Shown here piece by piece: positions 1-8,960 of a DNA stretch of 64,000 nt; position 1 is the first letter of the stretch; each line of letters opens with the position of its first letter. Source of the DNA: Pseudomonas syringae (GTDB lineage: Bacteria; Pseudomonadota; Gammaproteobacteria; Pseudomonadales; Pseudomonadaceae); assembly GCF_001698815.1 (NCBI RefSeq), contig NZ_LGSI01000043.1:62001-126000 (forward strand), written 5' to 3'. Under the pieces are notes generated by a model, which worked only from the letters and a program-made list of their open reading frames with translations, ran no database searches and was not told the DNA's origin. The translations under genes were made by a program, and so were the position numbers.

Positions 1-1625
1 CCCAGCTGGAAAATATCCCCGGCGATGCTTTCCACGGCGAAGTCTTCGTTGACCGTGCCGATGTTCAGCGCCTGGGGTTCGAGGATCACGCTGTAGTCGG
101 CGTTGTCCGGGATCGTTCCGCCGCTGGTGACTGCCGTCAGCTTGCTGCCACGCCGGCCGCGCAAGGTGCGGGTCAACGCGTCGCGATGAATATAAGCGCT
201 GCGCACGCCCTGCCGACCGCTGTAACCCTCGGCCAGCATGCTCAACAGCGCCTGATAGTGCTCGGCGTCCAGTTCCGCATAGGGCGAGGCCTGGCGAAAC
301 ATGTCCAGCAGCGCTTGCTCCTGCCATTCCTGACAGCTCACTTCGGCGACGATTTGCTGCGCCAGCACGTCCAGTGGCGCTTTAGGGATCTGCAAAATGT
401 CCAGCTCGCCCCGGCGCACGCAGTCCAGCAGCGCGGCGCATTCGATCAGGTCATCTCTGGAGGTGGCAAACAAACGGCCTTTGGGCGTGCCGCCGACGTG
501 ATGCCCGGAGCGGCCGACGCGCTGCAAAAATGCCGAGATGGAGCGCGGCGAGGCAATCTGGCAGACCAGATCCACGTCGCCAATGTCGATCCCCAATTCC
601 AGTGACGCGGTAGCGATCAAGACTTGCAGGTCGCCGCGCTTGAGGCGTTGCTCGGCATCCAGACGCTGTTCCTTGGCGAGGCTGCCGTGATGGGCGGCCA
701 CCGCTTCTTTGCCGAGGCGCTCACTCAAGTGCCGGGCCATGCGTTCGGCCATGCGCCGGGTATTCACAAAAATCAGCGTGGTGCGGTGTTCCCTGGCCAG
801 CATCGCCAGGCGGTCGTAAACCAATTCCCAGACGTCGTTGGCCATCACCGGACCCAGCGCCACGGGCGGCACTTCAATGCCCAGATCCCGTGGCCGCGCA
901 TGGCCGATGTCGACGATGGCGCACGGGCGTTTGAGCGGATCGGCACCCACCAGAAACCGCGACACCAACTCGATGGGTTTTTGCGTCGCCGACAAGCCGA
1001 TACGCAACAACGGCACGCTGCATAAGGCTTGCAGCCGCTCAAGGCTCAACGCCAGATGGCTGCCGCGTTTGCTGGCGGCGATGGCGTGGATCTCATCGAC
1101 GATCACGGTTCGAGTGCCGGCGAGCATGCTTCTCCCGGAATCCGAGCCGAGCAGCACGTACAGCGATTCCGGCGTGGTCACCAGAATGTGCGGGGCATTT
1201 TTGCGCATGCTGGCGCGGTCTTTCTGCGGCGTATCCCCGGTGCGCACCGCAGTTCTGATGCGCAGCGGCGGCAAGCCCATCCGCGCCAGTTGTGCGGTGA
1301 TGCCCGCCAGCGGATTTTGCAGGTTGATCTGGATGTCGTTGGACAGCGCCTTGAGCGGCGACACATACACCACAAAGGTCTGCTGCGGCAGTTCGCCGCC
1401 GTTTTTCAGGCCGTGATGCACCAGATCGTCGAGCACCGCCAGAAAGGCGGTCAGGGTTTTACCCGAGCCGGTGGGCGCGGCGATCAGCGTCGAACGCCGC
1501 GCCTTGATCAATGGCCACGCCTGGGCCTGAGCGGGAGTAACCGCCGGGAACGTGCTGCGAAACCAGGCGCTGACCGCCGGATGAAAACCATCAAGTGCGG
1601 GATCGGGGATATGCGGAAGATTCAT
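1..1625 (-). CDS. lhr: Lhr-type ATP-dependent helicase, N-terminal part
   Basis: Partial gene running off the left edge; about 541 residues are visible from the ATG at 1625. Superfamily 2 helicase: Walker A APTGSGKT at about residues 50-57, DEIH box, a GLSATQ motif, and the helicase C-terminal motifs with FVNTRR and QRVGRSGH. The DEIH rather than DEAH/DEAD form and the spacing fit the Lhr (large helicase-related) family, which in bacteria acts in DNA repair, often alongside a ligase or exonuclease. After the helicase core the start of the Lhr winged-helix region is present. The neighbours to its left are not in the window, so a ligase-associated context cannot be tested. Short-form (Lhr-core, ligase-associated, about 800 residues) and long-form cannot be told apart here. 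Confidence 0.85.
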   Translation of the reverse strand, partial: MNLPHIPDPALDGFHPAVSAWFRSTFPAVTPAQAQAWPLIKARRSTLIAAPTGSGKTLTAFLAVLDDLVHHGLKNGGELPQQTFVVYVSPLKALSNDIQINLQNPLAGITAQLARMGLPPLRIRTAVRTGDTPQKDRASMRKNAPHILVTTPESLYVLLGSDSGRSMLAGTRTVIVDEIHAIAASKRGSHLALSLERLQALCSVPLLRIGLSATQKPIELVSRFLVGADPLKRPCAIVDIGHARPRDLGIEVPPVALGPVMANDVWELVYDRLAMLAREHRTTLIFVNTRRMAERMARHLSERLGKEAVAAHHGSLAKEQRLDAEQRLKRGDLQVLIATASLELGIDIGDVDLVCQIASPRSISAFLQRVGRSGHHVGGTPKGRLFATSRDDLIECAALLDCVRRGELDILQIPKAPLDVLAQQIVAEVSCQEWQEQALLDMFRQASPYAELDAEHYQALLSMLAEGYSGRQGVRSAYIHRDALTRTLRGRRGSKLTAVTSGGTIPDNADYSVILEPQALNIGTVNEDFAVESIAGDIFQL

Positions 1626-1686
1626 GAGGCAATTAATGAGGGTGTGGGTAGCAACTTGCAAGCGCCTCTGATCGGGCGCGAACCCC

Positions 1687-1774
1687 GTTGGAGCGAGGCT
1701 TGCCCGCGAACCAGGCACCTCGGTAGAACGGATCCACCGCGTAATCGTTCTTCGCGGGCAAGCTTCGCTCCAAC
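1687..1774. repeat. REP palindrome pair, GGAGCGAGGCTTGCCCGCGA class
   Basis: The half-site GGAGCGAGGCTTGCCCGCGA is followed about 40 nt later by its near-perfect reverse complement. This is the head-to-head REP doublet arrangement common between genes in fluorescent pseudomonads. The same class recurs at 7849 and 58990. It lies between the divergent helicase and reductase genes. Confidence 0.85.
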
Positions 1775-1922
1775 GGGACCAATGGGGCACGGGCAATTGC
1801 CTTAAAAACCCGGAAAAATCCCACACCCCCAAACGGTTGGGGGTTAAGCGGCAACGTGATATGTTTGCAGGCGTTTTAACACATAATATTTCATTGAATT
1901 TGATACCGAGCCTGCTGACTCT

Positions 1923-2807
1923 ATGCGAATGCGCCTTATGCTGTTGGGCGGCGGGAATGCCCTCGGGCAGGCGCTGATTCGTCTGGGTGCCGAGGAAGAC
2001 ATTGGTTTCCTCGCGCCGCGTCCGCCGCAAGACGGCTGGGATGCGGCAAGCCTGACGCAACTGCTCGATGACACCCGTCCCGATGCCTTGATCAACCTTG
2101 CTTACTACTTCGACTGGTTTCAGGCCGAAACGGTTAGCGAGCTGCGACTGTCCAGCCAGGAACGCTCCGTGGAGCGTCTCGCCGAGCTGTGCCAGCACCA
2201 CAACATCGTCCTGTTTCAGCCTTCGAGCTATCGGGTTTTCGATGGCTCGCGCGCGACTGCCTACAGCGAAAAAGACGAGCCGGTGCCGCTGGGCCTGCGC
2301 GGTCAGGCGCTGTGGCGTATCGAACAAAGCGTGCGCGCCACCTGCCCGCAACATGTGCTGCTGCGTTTTGGCTGGTTGCTCGATGACAGCGCCGACGGTG
2401 TGCTGGGTCGCTTCCTGACCCGGGCCCAATCCCCCGAGGAACTGCTCCTGGCCGACGATCGACGCGGCAATCCAACGCCTGTCGATGACGCCGCGCGGGT
2501 GATTATTGCCGTGCTCAAGCAGCTCGATTGCGAAGCGCCGTTGTGGGGCACTTACCATTACGCCGGCCACGAGGCGACCACGCCACTGGCGCTCGGGCAG
2601 GCAATCATCACCGAAGCCAGCCCGTTGCATCCGCTGGCCATCGAGGCGCCCACCGCCCAGGCTCACGCCGCGCGGCCGGACGCCGCAGAAGAACCGCAAC
2701 ACGGCGTGCTGGCCTGCAAAAAAATCCTTCATACCTTTGGCATCAAGCCGCGCGCGTGGCGTGCCGGGTTGCCAAGCTTACTGGACCGCTACTACCGACA
2801 TGTCTGA
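1923..2807 (+). CDS. RmlD-like sugar-nucleotide reductase / NAD(P)-binding protein
   Basis: 294-residue short-chain dehydrogenase-type protein. The N-terminus [16 protein letters not shown] is a glycine-rich Rossmann loop, and the central part ([20 protein letters not shown], then [13 protein letters not shown]) follows dTDP-4-dehydrorhamnose reductase (RmlD) proteins, where the F/Y-DG and E-D segments line the sugar-nucleotide pocket. The usual YxxxK catalytic pair is not obvious (LGLRGQALW sits in its place), so activity on dTDP-sugars is uncertain. It overlaps the next epimerase gene by 8 bp and the two probably form one transcript, suggesting a role in cell-surface glycan precursor metabolism. 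Substrate unknown. Confidence 0.75.
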   Translation: MRMRLMLLGGGNALGQALIRLGAEEDIGFLAPRPPQDGWDAASLTQLLDDTRPDALINLAYYFDWFQAETVSELRLSSQERSVERLAELCQHHNIVLFQPSSYRVFDGSRATAYSEKDEPVPLGLRGQALWRIEQSVRATCPQHVLLRFGWLLDDSADGVLGRFLTRAQSPEELLLADDRRGNPTPVDDAARVIIAVLKQLDCEAPLWGTYHYAGHEATTPLALGQAIITEASPLHPLAIEAPTAQAHAARPDAAEEPQHGVLACKKILHTFGIKPRAWRAGLPSLLDRYYRHV

Positions 2808-3729
2808 AGCCCCTATTCTGATCACCGGCGGTGCCGGTTTTATTGGCTCTCACCTCACCGATGCGCTGCTTGCCAAAGGCTACCGCGTACGCATTCTCGA
2901 TGACCTTTCCACCGGCAAGCGCAGCAATCTGCCCCTGGATAATCCGCGTGTCGAACTGATCGAAGGCGATGTCGCCGATGCGGCATTGGTGGCTCGCGCC
3001 GCTGAAGGGTGTCAGGCCGTGGCGCATCTGGCGGCGGTCGCGTCGGTTCAGGCCTCCGTGGATGACCCGGTTCGCACTCACCAGAGCAATTTCATAGGCA
3101 CCCTGAATGTTTGCGAAGCCATGCGTCAGGCAGGCATCAAACGTGTGGTGTTCGCATCCAGCGCGGCGATTTACGGTAACAATGGCGAAGGTCAGGCGAT
3201 CAGCGAAGACACGCCGAAGTCTCCGTTGACGCCTTACGCGTCGGACAAGCTTTCCAGCGAGCACTACCTGGATTTCTATCGCCGCCAACACGGCCTGGAA
3301 CCGCTGATTTTCCGCTTCTTCAATATCTTCGGCCCGCGCCAGGACCCATCGTCGCCTTACTCGGGCGTGATCAGTATTTTTGCCGAGCGTGCCGAAAAAG
3401 GCCTGCCCATTGCCGTGTTTGGCGATGGCGAACAGACCCGCGACTTTTTCTACGTAGGCGATCTGGTCAAGCTGCTGACCCAGGCGCTGGAAATGCCGCA
3501 GCCCGAAGAAGGCGCATTCAACGTCGGCCTGAACAAGACAACCTCGCTCAATCAGTTGCTGGGTGCCTTGTCCGATGTCGTTGGCCAGCTGCCTGAAATC
3601 ACCTACAAAGACCCACGTTCCGGAGACATCAAGCATTCTCGGGCAAACAATCAGCGGTTGTTGACGCGTTTTATCCTGGATGAGCCAACCCCGTTGACCG
3701 TCGGCCTGGCAAAACTGCTGGGGCGTTGA
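2800..3729 (+). CDS. NAD-dependent epimerase/dehydratase, UDP-sugar type
   Basis: 309 residues from the ATG at 2800, inside the end of the upstream gene; a longer in-frame extension to 2506 exists but would overlap the reductase by 300 bp. Extended SDR: TGGAGFIGSHL Rossmann motif at residues 9-19, SSAAIYG catalytic serine region, and the YASDK (YxxxK) pair. The following FRFFNIFGPRQ and the C-terminal DFFYVGDL match UDP-glucose/UDP-GlcNAc 4-epimerases and related dehydratases. Acts in the cytoplasm on a nucleotide sugar, probably together with the RmlD-like protein. A strong bidirectional terminator follows. The exact substrate cannot be read from sequence. Confidence 0.85.
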   Translation: MSEAPILITGGAGFIGSHLTDALLAKGYRVRILDDLSTGKRSNLPLDNPRVELIEGDVADAALVARAAEGCQAVAHLAAVASVQASVDDPVRTHQSNFIGTLNVCEAMRQAGIKRVVFASSAAIYGNNGEGQAISEDTPKSPLTPYASDKLSSEHYLDFYRRQHGLEPLIFRFFNIFGPRQDPSSPYSGVISIFAERAEKGLPIAVFGDGEQTRDFFYVGDLVKLLTQALEMPQPEEGAFNVGLNKTTSLNQLLGALSDVVGQLPEITYKDPRSGDIKHSRANNQRLLTRFILDEPTPLTVGLAKLLGR

Positions 3730-3756
3730 TTCGTTGTAGGGACAGATTCGAGGCAT

Positions 3757-3786
3757 AAAAAAAGCACCGTGAAGGTGCTTTTTTTT
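3757..3786. terminator. bidirectional Rho-independent terminator
   Basis: A run of A, the stem GCACC/GGTGC with loop GTGAA, then a run of T. The A/T tracts extend the stem, so it can stop transcription from both the epimerase (+) and the ompW gene (-), which converge here. Confidence 0.9.
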
Positions 3787-3810
3787 GTCTCTGATTTTCC
3801 CCGTCGGGTA

Positions 3811-4497
3811 TCAGAATTTGTAACCAACGCCGACCATGTAAACCCATGGATCGATGTCGACACTGACTTTGGTCTTGCCGACGCTCAGGGCAGACGGGCC
3901 GTCTACGCTGGCGTCGGTGTCGATGTCCACGTACCAGACCGAGGCGTTGAGCATGACTCTGTCGGTCAGCATGTAGTCCATGCCGACTTGAGCCGCCAGA
4001 CCGACCGAATCCTTCAGCTTGAGGTTGCTGAAGCCTTCGCTTTTACGGGTGCCAGTCAGGTCAGTATCGAAGAACGTGGTGTAGTTGATACCGACACCGG
4101 CGTACGGCTGGAACTTCGACGACGGTTCCATTGGGTAGTACTGCAGCGACAACGTCGGTGGCAGCTGTTTGACGTCTGCCAGTTTGCCATCCAGGCCCGG
4201 GCCAAGGCCCTTGACCGAAACGGTGTGGTTGAACGGCGATGCCGCCAACAGCTCAAGGCCAATGTGCGGGGTCAGCATGTAAGCGAACGTCAGACCCAGC
4301 TGATTATCGCCATCCAGGGTCGCTTTGGTGCCGGACACTTTCGTGCCATCGAGTTTCACCTCGCCGCTGTCTTCGTTTGGCTCAACGTGCGCAACGCCGG
4401 CACGGACAATGATATCGCCTGCTTCGTGAGCCTGGGCTACGAGCGGGGCACTGAGTGCGAGCGCTATGAGGGACGCGTTGAGCAAAGACTTGTTCAT
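3811..4497 (-). CDS. ompW: OmpW family outer-membrane protein
   Basis: 228 residues: signal peptide at 1-23 ending in APLVAQA, then HEAGDIIVRAGVAHVEPNED typical of OmpW, an 8-strand beta-barrel. The conserved segments DNQLGLTFAYMLTPHIGLEL, LPPTLSLQYY and the C-terminal YMVGVGYKF (terminal aromatic for barrel assembly) are all present. Known members form narrow hydrophobic channels and respond to osmotic, oxidative and iron conditions. It is a single-gene unit, converging on the epimerase terminator. The start is the only ATG before the signal peptide. Confidence 0.92.
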   Translation of the reverse strand: MNKSLLNASLIALALSAPLVAQAHEAGDIIVRAGVAHVEPNEDSGEVKLDGTKVSGTKATLDGDNQLGLTFAYMLTPHIGLELLAASPFNHTVSVKGLGPGLDGKLADVKQLPPTLSLQYYPMEPSSKFQPYAGVGINYTTFFDTDLTGTRKSEGFSNLKLKDSVGLAAQVGMDYMLTDRVMLNASVWYVDIDTDASVDGPSALSVGKTKVSVDIDPWVYMVGVGYKF

Positions 4498-4612
4498 GGG
4501 GGCTCCAAAGGCGGTTCGAGTTGTCTGTGTGCAATGTTACGTCGCGTCTGGAACGCGGCTTTGACACAGCTCAATAAAACGCGATGAAGCCTTCACTCTC
4601 AGCGCTCACCCC

Positions 4613-5134
4613 TCAGGAGTCCGGCAACTCATAGACCAGAATCTGGTCGGCCTCCATTTGATAACCGGCATCGGCCAGCTCGCTGGTGGACGCCTTGACC
4701 TGCATCGGCCCTTCGATCCAGTACGGCTGGTACAGCTCGTCAACCTTCACGCCCAGTTCGCTGGTGACGTGCACGATCTGGTTCGAGGGCGGTGGCGGCA
4801 CATGAATGCACGCGCCGAAGTACGGGACCAACAGGAACTCGATCACGCGACCTTCTTCGCTGACTTCCAGCGGCACGATATAACCCGGCAATCGCACCCG
4901 TTGCCCGTTGAGCGCCTTGACCACCGGCGCGTGTGGCGCCACTTGATGCGCGGCTGGCGCTGACTCCACCGACAGCGCATCGGACAGCTTCGACAAGTCA
5001 TGGATCGGTGCCGTAATCGGGGTGATTTTCGGCGCGTCAGGCGGGATCATTTCTTCCCAGGTCAGCACTCGGGTTTCGGTCGCCCATAACGGCGTCGCAA
5101 CCAGTAAAAAAAGCGCGAGCAGCAGACGGCGCAT
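4613..5134 (-). CDS. DUF3299 periplasmic protein of the Zur-linked operon
   Basis: 173 residues from the ATG at 5134, chosen because GAGGA sits 8 nt upstream; an alternative ATG at 5149 overlaps the permease stop (ATGA). Signal peptide MRRLLLALFLLVATPLWA, then a DUF3299 domain with LPGYIVPLEV, FLLVPYFGACIHVPPPPSNQ. The conserved Cys-Ile-His and proline-rich segment could bind a metal, but this is inference. Last gene of the four-gene operon DUF2796-ABC-FtsX-DUF3299. From memory, the equivalent P. aeruginosa cluster PA4063-PA4066 is induced in zinc starvation. Function in zinc handling is likely but the mechanism is not established. Confidence 0.85.
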   Translation of the reverse strand: MRRLLLALFLLVATPLWATETRVLTWEEMIPPDAPKITPITAPIHDLSKLSDALSVESAPAAHQVAPHAPVVKALNGQRVRLPGYIVPLEVSEEGRVIEFLLVPYFGACIHVPPPPSNQIVHVTSELGVKVDELYQPYWIEGPMQVKASTSELADAGYQMEADQILVYELPDS

Positions 5135-5145
5135 GGTCAACGTCC

Positions 5146-6411
5146 TCATAAACGGATCGACAGGCCATCGGCCAAAGACTGCCGATAGGCGCGCCACGCG
5201 GGTACAGCACCCATCAGCAACGCGGCGGCCAGAATACCGCCGAGCAGCGTCCATTCATATTCGCTGGGCAACGACAGCGGCAAAAACAACCCGTAGTTGG
5301 CTTGCACATAACCTTGCGCAGCAGCAATGCCGATATACAACAGCACCACGCCGCTGACCACGCCAGCCAGCGCCAGGACGAACGCTTCCAGCACCAGCAG
5401 ACTGGCGATATGCCAGGGGCGTGCGCCCACCGAACGCAAGATCGCCATCTCCCGGCGCCGTTCATTGAGGCTGGTGAGAATCGCCGTGAGCATGCCAATC
5501 AAGCCGGTCAGCACCACGAACAGCGAAATCACGAACAAGGCTTTTTCGGCGGTACCCATCAGGCTCCACAGTTCCTGCAACGCCACGCCGGGCAGGATCG
5601 CCAGCATCGGCTCGCCGCGAAACTCATTGATCTCGCGCTGCACGCTGAACGTCGCGATCTTACTGTTCAGGCCAAGCATGAACGCGGTAATTGCCTGCGG
5701 CGTGAGGTCCATGTTGCGCGCTTGATCGGCGGAAATACGCCCGGCGCCGTGGGCAGGTACGCCGTTTTGCCAATCGATATGAATCGCTTCCATGCCGCCC
5801 AGGCTGATGTGCAAGGTGCGATCCACTGGCGTGCCGGTGCGCTTGAGAATGCCGACCACAGTGAACGGCTTGTCGTCGTGCTTGACCAGGCTGATCGCCG
5901 CAACGCCGTGGGCCAGCACCAGCTTGTCGCCGAGCTTGTACTTCAGTGCGTCGGCCACTTCGGCGCCGAGCACCACTTCGAATGGATCGGTGGCGAAGGC
6001 GCGGCCTTCGGCCAGTTCCAGATGTTGCTGGCGGCCGAACTGGTAGTGCTCGAAATAGCTTTCGTTGGTGCCCATCACCCGATAACCGCGATGGGAATCA
6101 CCCAGGGAAATCGGAATCGCCCACTTCACCTGTTTGCTCTGGGCGAAGTGCTCAAAGCTGTCCCAGCGGATGTTATTGGTGGCGTTGCCGATGCGGAACA
6201 CTGAATACAACAGCAAATTGACCGAGCCGGAGCGGGCGCCGACGATCAGGTCGGTGCCGCTGATGGTACTGGCGAAACTGGCGCGGGCTTCGGTGCGCAC
6301 TCGCTCGACGGCCAGCAACAGACATACCGACAAGGCAATCGCGAACGCGGTGAGAAAAGCGGTAAAGCGACGGTTAGCCAGACTGGCCATGGCTAGACGA
6401 AACAGATACAT
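5146..6411 (-). CDS. FtsX/LolC-type ABC transporter permease (zinc-linked)
   Basis: 421 residues from the ATG at 6411, one base after the stop of the ATPase gene. MacB/FtsX architecture: a first membrane helix near residues 15-37 (FLTAFAIALSVCLLLAV), a large periplasmic domain, then three C-terminal helices including ALFVISLFVVLTGLIGMLTA and the cytoplasmic NERRREMAILRSVGARPWHI coupling motif that contacts the ATPase. Such permeases move lipoproteins or act as mechanotransducers rather than importing ions. With the ATPase and two periplasmic proteins under a Zur-like box, it probably acts in envelope zinc homeostasis; the cargo is unknown. Confidence 0.88.
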   Translation of the reverse strand: MYLFRLAMASLANRRFTAFLTAFAIALSVCLLLAVERVRTEARASFASTISGTDLIVGARSGSVNLLLYSVFRIGNATNNIRWDSFEHFAQSKQVKWAIPISLGDSHRGYRVMGTNESYFEHYQFGRQQHLELAEGRAFATDPFEVVLGAEVADALKYKLGDKLVLAHGVAAISLVKHDDKPFTVVGILKRTGTPVDRTLHISLGGMEAIHIDWQNGVPAHGAGRISADQARNMDLTPQAITAFMLGLNSKIATFSVQREINEFRGEPMLAILPGVALQELWSLMGTAEKALFVISLFVVLTGLIGMLTAILTSLNERRREMAILRSVGARPWHIASLLVLEAFVLALAGVVSGVVLLYIGIAAAQGYVQANYGLFLPLSLPSEYEWTLLGGILAAALLMGAVPAWRAYRQSLADGLSIRL

Positions 6412-6412
6412 C

Positions 6413-7123
6413 TCAAACCTCTGCGGCGACGGCGGCGCGATTGAGTTCGGACAACGACAGCGCGCGGTCGAACAGCGGTGCAAGGCTTTGGTCATGGCTG
6501 ACGAACAACAGGCTGGCGCCCGCATCACGGCATTCGGCGAACAGCAATTTAATGAAGGCTTCCCGGGCGTCGGCATCCAGTGCGGAAGTGGGCTCGTCAG
6601 CGATCACCAGTTCCGGCTGACCGATCAAGGCCCGCGCAGCTGCGACCCGTTGTTGCTGGCCGATGGACAGCGAGTCGGCGCGACGGCCGAGCATTTGCGG
6701 ATCTTTCAAACCCAGATGCGCCAGCAGTGTAACGGTGGCTTTGGTCACGCTGCCGTGGCGCTGAATCGCCCGCTGTGCGCGGACATTGGAGAAGTGGCAT
6801 GGCAGCTCGACGTTCTCGCGCACCGACAGAAACGGCAACAGGTTGAACTGCTGGAAGATATAGCCGGTGTGATCGACCCGAAACCGGTCGCGGGCGCTGG
6901 CCGACAACTGCGTCAGTTCCTGACCCAGCAAGCGAATGCTGCCGCGATTGGGTGTCTGCACGCCGCCGAGCAGGCCGAGCAGGGTGGTCTTACCGCTGCC
7001 GCTGGGGCCTTTGAGGAACAGCGTTTCGCCCGGCTCCAGGCGGAACGCCGGGATGTCCAGTAACGGCGCATGTCCCGGCCAGCTGAAACCGAGGTCGGAC
7101 AATTCAATAAGTGCTTGGGTCAT
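6413..7123 (-). CDS. ABC transporter ATP-binding protein, LolD/MacB class
   Basis: 236 residues from the ATG at 7123. Complete nucleotide-binding domain: Walker A GPSGSGKTT, Q-loop YIFQQFNLLPFLSV, signature LSIGQQQRVAAARAL (SIGQQ instead of LSGGQ), Walker B LVIADEP, and H-loop VSHD. The family pairs with FtsX-type permeases, which here is the next gene downstream. The signature serine is kept, so ATP hydrolysis should be possible. Same operon and presumed regulation as the DUF2796 gene. Confidence 0.92.
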   Translation of the reverse strand: MTQALIELSDLGFSWPGHAPLLDIPAFRLEPGETLFLKGPSGSGKTTLLGLLGGVQTPNRGSIRLLGQELTQLSASARDRFRVDHTGYIFQQFNLLPFLSVRENVELPCHFSNVRAQRAIQRHGSVTKATVTLLAHLGLKDPQMLGRRADSLSIGQQQRVAAARALIGQPELVIADEPTSALDADAREAFIKLLFAECRDAGASLLFVSHDQSLAPLFDRALSLSELNRAAVAAEV

Positions 7124-7196
7124 AGCCTGCTTCTTGGACTGGCTTGGTAAAAACAAGCGACCGGGCAAGCCCGGTCGGTTGGCCACAATAGCCGAA

Positions 7197-7775
7197 TCAG
7201 AATTTCAGTTTCGGGTTGCTTGGACGCACTTCGGCGCCGGATTGGCCTTTTGGCGAAATCAGCTGCACCTGAAGTTTTTGTGTGGCCGGGAATGACTTGA
7301 AGATCTGCGACAGATCGAGTGTTTTCAGCACGGCTGGCACCTTGCAGACGAAGGTGTAGTTGCCATGAATCTCGCTGTGCTCGTGATGTTCCCCGGCCTT
7401 GGCGTCGTCATGATCGTCGGCATCGGGCTTGTCGCCGAACAGCGGGCTTTCCAGCTTCAAGGAGGTCACCGAACACTGCGCCGCTTCCGGCATGCTGAAC
7501 AGCGCGTTGGGCTTGAGCAACACTTCGCGGGCGGCGGCGACCTTGGCCTTGTCTTCGGCGCTGGTGGCTTCATGCTCGAAACCGACGATGTTCATCGCCG
7601 GGCTGTCCAGTTCGAACTCCAGCTTCTGACCTTCCAGCGCCACGTCCAGTCGACCCACGCCGTGTTCATGCGCGCCGAGGCTGCCATGTTCATGATCGTG
7701 ATCATGCTCATCAGCCGCCTGAGCGATGGCGAGCGGCAGCAGGGCGAACGGCAGAGCAAGCAGCAGACGGCGCAT
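7197..7775 (-). CDS. DUF2796 periplasmic His/Asp-rich protein, zinc-linked
   Basis: 192 residues from the ATG at 7775, with GGAG 8 nt upstream. Signal peptide MRRLLLALPFALLPLAIAQA, then a metal-binding-looking segment DEHDHDHEHGSLGAHEHG and a second cluster DADDHDDAKAGEHHEHSEIH. DUF2796 proteins are zinc-regulated periplasmic proteins thought to bind zinc; binding is inferred from the His/Asp clusters. First gene of the operon that continues with the ATPase, permease and DUF3299 genes, and the Zur-like box lies 37-53 nt upstream of its start. Confidence 0.88.
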   Translation of the reverse strand: MRRLLLALPFALLPLAIAQAADEHDHDHEHGSLGAHEHGVGRLDVALEGQKLEFELDSPAMNIVGFEHEATSAEDKAKVAAAREVLLKPNALFSMPEAAQCSVTSLKLESPLFGDKPDADDHDDAKAGEHHEHSEIHGNYTFVCKVPAVLKTLDLSQIFKSFPATQKLQVQLISPKGQSGAEVRPSNPKLKF

Positions 7776-7811
7776 AAAACAGTCTCCGGGACACATTTGG
7801 ATAAAATCGTT

Positions 7812-7828
7812 ATGTGATCTTATAACAA
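7812..7828 (-). promoter_or_regulatory. candidate Zur box of the DUF2796-ABC operon
   Basis: ATGTGATCTTATAACAA fits the gamma-proteobacterial Zur palindrome (ATGTTATAWTATAACAT) at 14 of 17 positions, with the GTNAT-N3-ATAAC core kept. Read on the minus strand it overlaps a TATAAG that could serve as the -10, so bound Zur would block transcription. The metal-binding character of the downstream proteins supports the call. Not tested. Confidence 0.65.
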
Positions 7829-7848
7829 TTATGTCGCCGAGTAACCCC

Positions 7849-7940
7849 GTAGGAGCGAGGCTTGCCCGCGAAGGCGTCAGGTCAGGCGTAGGATGTGCAG
7901 TGGATGTGCCGGCCTCTTCGCGGGCAAGCCTCGCTCCAAC
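7849..7940. repeat. REP palindrome pair, GGAGCGAGGCTTGCCCGCGA class
   Basis: Two inverted copies of the same half-site as at 1687, separated by about 45 nt, located between the zinc-operon promoter and the small gene at 7943. Confidence 0.85.
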
Positions 7941-7942
7941 GG

Positions 7943-8146
7943 TTAAATGCGGTGATCCCACGGTCGAGTCTGGCGCAGGTCTTTGGCCAGCGTATAGATG
8001 AGGTCGCGGCCGCAATGGCTGGTCCAGCGCAGGGTTTCGATGAGGCGATGTTCATCGGGAGTGAGGTAGGCGAAGCCTTGGCGTTTGGCTTCGTGGAGGC
8101 AGTCGAGGGAGGACTGGTTTTGCTGCAGGTGTTTTTTGGATTTCAT
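7943..8146 (-). CDS. small conserved-looking protein, unknown function
   Basis: 67 residues from the ATG at 8146, preferred because TGGAGC lies 6 nt upstream; an ATG four codons earlier overlaps that ribosome site. The protein is MKSKKHLQQ at the N-terminus with a middle LTPDEHRLIETLRWTSHCGR, hydrophilic, with no signal peptide or membrane segment. It is not recognised as a member of a characterised family. It may be a Pseudomonas-specific hypothetical protein. Monocistronic, flanked by REP elements on both sides. Confidence 0.55.
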   Translation of the reverse strand: MKSKKHLQQNQSSLDCLHEAKRQGFAYLTPDEHRLIETLRWTSHCGRDLIYTLAKDLRQTRPWDHRI

Positions 8147-8442
8147 GTGAAGCTCCATATTCGTTTCATCCAGAAACTGCTCCCCAACGCCGCGAAACGA
8201 ATGGGTGACAGCTGTACGCAGGTTCGCAGACCGAGCACACCAATCCCGGCACACCTTCAGGTGTCCATACGTACAGCCGTCATATAGCTTTGAATGGCGC
8301 TGCTACGTGGTGTGTCAAATCAGGCTGCGATACCCGTCCGCTGCTGCTGCAACGACCGGCGAACATTACCGATGTGAGAAGTGATCCACGAGGTAACAAC
8401 AGCGATTCATCGCGTAGGAAATGTCAGCGGATGGAACGGCCT

Positions 8443-8509
8443 CTTCGCGAGCAAGCTCGCTCCCACCATGAAATGCATTCTACTTGTGGGAGCGAGCTTG
8501 CTCGCGAAG
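8443..8509. repeat. REP palindrome pair, GGGAGCGAGCTTGCTCGCGA class
   Basis: Inverted half-sites TTCGCGAGCAAGCTCGCTCC and GGAGCGAGCTTGCTCGCGAA with 19 nt between, in the opposite orientation (tail-to-tail) to the pair at 7849. Lies in the 449-nt stretch 8147-8595, where no other gene is evident. Confidence 0.85.
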
Positions 8510-8595
8510 GCGGTGGTTCAGGCAATGAAGATCCATCAAGCAAGCAAAGAATCTATGCGAGCATGTCCCCCGGCAAAAAAAACGAGGAAACCTCC

Positions 8596-8937
8596 ATGTT
8601 GCGTATACGCGGAACCGTCGGCGATTGGCCGGTGGATTTGACCCTGGAGCTGGACGAAGGCGATTGGGCGCAGTTGGGCGCGCAGCTCAAGGCCGTCAAG
8701 CCCGAAGCGACGGTGGCTGACAGCAAGCCGGTGACTCAGGACGATGCGCTGTGGCAGATCGCTCAGGATCTGCTGCGCAAGGCAGGGCAGATGAACGGGC
8801 CGGAGTTACTCGATCAACTGGAAGGACTGACCGGCAGCACGGCGGCGGGCAAACGCTTGCTGGTGCGCTTGCGTCACAATGCGCAGGTCAAGGTCGAGAG
8901 CGGCCAGGATGCGCCGCTCTATATTTGGAAGGGATAA
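8596..8937 (+). CDS. hypothetical protein, 113 residues
   Basis: Start at 8596 chosen because GAGG is placed 8 nt upstream; an ATG at 8563 would add 11 residues. N-terminus MLRIRGTVGDWPVDLTLELD looks like a beta-hairpin, then an Ala/Gln linker, then a helical C-terminal half (WQIAQDLLRKAGQMNGPEL, GKRLLVRLRHNAQV). No signal peptide or catalytic motif. Typical of conserved Pseudomonas hypothetical proteins; no function assigned. Downstream it converges on the cnoX gene with 23 nt between the stops. Confidence 0.65.
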   Translation: MLRIRGTVGDWPVDLTLELDEGDWAQLGAQLKAVKPEATVADSKPVTQDDALWQIAQDLLRKAGQMNGPELLDQLEGLTGSTAAGKRLLVRLRHNAQVKVESGQDAPLYIWKG

Positions 8938-8960
8938 GCTGGAAGGGCTAGCAGGAAGGA

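Noticed and set aside
2506..2799. Upstream extension of the epimerase reading frame
   Set aside because: It lies wholly inside the RmlD-like gene; the ATG at 2800 begins the Rossmann motif at the right place.
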